From GCA-2705995 sp965661625 (GTDB lineage Bacteria; Bacteroidota; Bacteroidia; Flavobacteriales_G; Salibacteraceae), in NCBI GenBank assembly GCA_965661625.1, contig CBFIEM010000003.1, positions 124,001 through 188,000 of the forward strand: a stretch of 64,000 nt of DNA, read 5' to 3'. The translations under genes and the position numbers were made by a program. Below the pieces are notes generated by a model. The model made no database searches, was not told where the DNA came from, and saw only the letters and a program-made list of their open reading frames with translations. Below are positions 62,037 to 64,000 of the stretch, piece after piece (position 1 is the first letter of the stretch; each line of letters begins with the position of its first letter).

Positions 62037-64000
62037 TTAATTGAGAACTGTTACATGTCCACTTAAGCGCTCCTTGTCTACGGACAATTCCAGCACCCAA
62101 AAATAAACGCCGTCAGGAAAACCATTAGCACCCCAATTATTTCGGTAGTACAGGTCGTCATAAATAACTTGTCCCCATCGGTTATAAACAGTGAATCGTG
62201 AACCCGGATTACGCTCCAAATCAACCACTTCGAAGAAGTCGTTAATCCCATCACCATTAGGAGTAATAATATTTGGGATAAACTGAGAGCAGTCCAATAA
62301 GAATACGTTTACACTATCGGTTGTGGAGTTCCCGCATAAATCTGTGGCAGTAGCATATGCAAAATTGGGCTCATTTGCGACTTGGATATAGTTGCTGTCA
62401 ACGAATGAAACGCCAAGTCCATTCCACCTTATTGACACTGGAGGTAGGCCACCTAAAACTGCAGCTTCTAACAATACTGATTGTCCACCGCAAACACCTG
62501 TATCCGGCATTACATTCAGTTGTAAAGGGCTATACTGAACGAAGCTAATTTGAATCGTATCTGACGCCGTATTACCACAAAAATCTGTAACAGTAACAAC
62601 CAATGAAGTGTCGCGATCGAATTGAGCGGTAACTAAAGTGTCTACCTGAACTGGCGGAAGGCTTTGTGTCCATTGCCAGCTATATGCATAAACACCGGCT
62701 CCACCGGTTGCAACGGCCGAAATGCTCAGTGTATCACCAGGACATCGGATTAGGGTGTCCATAGCTTGCACAGCTAGTGAAGGGTAAGTCTGTACTTCGA
62801 GCTGAATGGTATCAAATGCCTGCTGAATTCCGCAGGTATCACTAAGACTTATTACAACCGACGTATCATTGAATACTGGCACTGATGCAGTGCTGTCTGT
62901 AGATCCAAAAGACCACAAATAAGTATAAGGCATAATTCCACCAACGGGAATAGTAAATACATCCACAAGATCACCTGGGCATGGAACAGTTAGCGTGTCT
63001 GGGCTTGTTGCAGTAAGGGTATCGCCAATGGAATAGTTCACATTCACAGCTACCGTATCCGGTACCGTGTCGCACGCATCTGAAACCGTTACCGTAAACG
63101 ACGTATTTGTGCTCGCAGAAATCCAAATGCTATCTGTTGTTTCCCCATTATCCCAGAGGTAGCTCGGGAAAGTACTAGAAATCACCTGGGGACTTATTAA
63201 TATACTATCCTCAATACACGTAATGGTATCCGTATAACCCAAAACTTCCAACGGAGGCGAGAAGTAAACCACCGAAATGCTATCCGTGATTTGACCCTGA
63301 CATTGATCCGTTACATTTACATAATAGGTCTGACTCTGTCCGTTTGGAAAAACAAATATTGAATCAGAGAATCCAAATGCTGGTGGTTGCCATTGGTAAT
63401 TGAAAGGTCCCGTTCCACTGAGCACTTGAACGCCAATATTCACGAAATTTTGCAAACAATTCAGCGTATCATCAATGGTCAGGGTAGTAAATGGTGGGTC
63501 GAATTGAATCACCTCAATGCTATCAACCAATGAAACACCATTACAAGGATCCGTCACCGTGACATAGAATACAGAATCTCCAGCTGGACTCACCCATATA
63601 CTGTCCGAAACCTCTCCTGTGCTCCATTGAAATTCAGGAAATAAGGGCCCTGAAATTACAGTTGGAGAAATCCGGATACTGTCCTCTGAGCAATCCATCG
63701 AATCGGGTAATGTACTGATGGATAATTGCGGGTTTTCTATCACCACCACAACGCTATCGGGTATGGAATCCACCCCGCAAGCATCTGTGTAAATGAGGTA
63801 TATCGTACTATCTTGAGCAGGCGTTGGAACTGCAAGCGTATCTAAAGAATCACCCGTAGCCCATGTGAAACTCAACGTAGGTATACCCGTTACAATTTCG
63901 CCCGTCACATAAGCACTATCATACGTACAGTCGATGGTGTCATTAATCATATTTCCTGTAACAGCAGGTCGATCAACTAAGTATAACACAACCCGTTCAG
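62037..64000 (-). CDS. Secreted repeat protein with CHU_C/T9SS type B sorting domain, partial
   Basis: The frame is open from the right edge to a stop at 62037, giving about 654 residues; the start is outside the window. The product is built of repeated Ig-like units, each with a Cys near ITC/LNC, a VTVTD strand and DS-rich turns, roughly one per 80-90 residues, as in adhesin-like surface proteins. It ends in a CHU_C domain nearly the same as that of the downstream gene, 35 bp away. It is probably a long surface adhesin exported by the type IX system. Confidence 0.87.
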   Translation of the reverse strand, partial: ERVVLYLVDRPAVTGNMINDTIDCTYDSAYVTGEIVTGIPTLSFTWATGDSLDTLAVPTPAQDSTIYLIYTDACGVDSIPDSVVVVIENPQLSISTLPDSMDCSEDSIRISPTVISGPLFPEFQWSTGEVSDSIWVSPAGDSVFYVTVTDPCNGVSLVDSIEVIQFDPPFTTLTIDDTLNCLQNFVNIGVQVLSGTGPFNYQWQPPAFGFSDSIFVFPNGQSQTYYVNVTDQCQGQITDSISVVYFSPPLEVLGYTDTITCIEDSILISPQVISSTFPSYLWDNGETTDSIWISASTNTSFTVTVSDACDTVPDTVAVNVNYSIGDTLTATSPDTLTVPCPGDLVDVFTIPVGGIMPYTYLWSFGSTDSTASVPVFNDTSVVISLSDTCGIQQAFDTIQLEVQTYPSLAVQAMDTLIRCPGDTLSISAVATGGAGVYAYSWQWTQSLPPVQVDTLVTAQFDRDTSLVVTVTDFCGNTASDTIQISFVQYSPLQLNVMPDTGVCGGQSVLLEAAVLGGLPPVSIRWNGLGVSFVDSNYIQVANEPNFAYATATDLCGNSTTDSVNVFLLDCSQFIPNIITPNGDGINDFFEVVDLERNPGSRFTVYNRWGQVIYDDLYYRNNWGANGFPDGVYFWVLELSVDKERLSGHVTVLN

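Noticed and set aside
1..64000. CRISPR arrays, insertion sequences, prophage or integrase genes
   Set aside because: None was seen: no regular spaced repeats, transposase motifs or tRNA-flanked integration, including at tRNA-Phe.

Overview
The window looks like chromosomal core sequence from a Bacteroidota bacterium, most likely in the order Flavobacteriales. Two things point there. Promoters have the TTG/TTTG plus TAnnTTTG form used by the primary sigma factor of this phylum, for example ahead of trigger factor and L21. Secreted proteins carry type IX secretion (T9SS) sorting domains: type A on the GEVED protein at the left edge and CHU_C/type B on the two large proteins at the right edge. 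Placement below order is a guess. I see no insertion sequence, prophage, CRISPR array, rRNA operon or obvious genomic island.

Left part (1-12.4 kb). It opens with a truncated membrane-protein gene and a T9SS-exported GEVED protein. Next is a three-gene sulfur-handling operon on the minus strand (TauE/SafE permease, persulfide dioxygenase-rhodanese fusion, single rhodanese) with an inverted-repeat cluster over its promoter. The proteostasis operon tig-clpP-clpX follows, then a lipoprotein, thyA-folA, an acyltransferase-like unknown, and a small membrane protein paired with an AhpD-like protein.

Middle (12.4-37.7 kb). It holds secA, a DUF2795 protein, a cobalamin adenosyltransferase, and a tripartite ABC efflux set (adaptor, permease, TolC, ATPase). 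These are followed by an EamA transporter, rplU-rpmA, and serS with a lipoprotein and a TPR protein. Then come DUF4286-rsmA-mgtE-dehydrogenase, aspartate kinase with a GNAT enzyme, fbp, mfd and tRNA-Phe.

Right part (37.8-64 kb). An envelope cluster runs coaX, outer-membrane protein, TPR protein, lptC, small membrane protein, CorC/HlyC-type protein and PpiD-like chaperone. It meets the convergent rod-shape operon purH-mreB-mreC-mreD-mrdA-rodA. After that lie an orphan FtsX/MacB-type permease, an S9 peptidase with a DinB-fold protein, a YqaA-like membrane protein, a histidine kinase, and two adjacent CHU_C proteins with nearly identical C-terminal domains.

I found no clearly new multi-gene system. 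The most unusual recurring signal is at gene starts. Four genes (thyA, the orphan permease, the yqaA-like gene and the histidine kinase) have a perfect TAnnTTTG element exactly four bases before the start codon, and the efflux ATPase has one six bases before. This predicts leaderless mRNAs, two of them starting at GTG. Other points worth checking are an lptC gene with no ATG/GTG/TTG that keeps its lipoprotein signal, an untracked 34-residue membrane peptide, and the operator-like cluster ahead of the sulfur operon.
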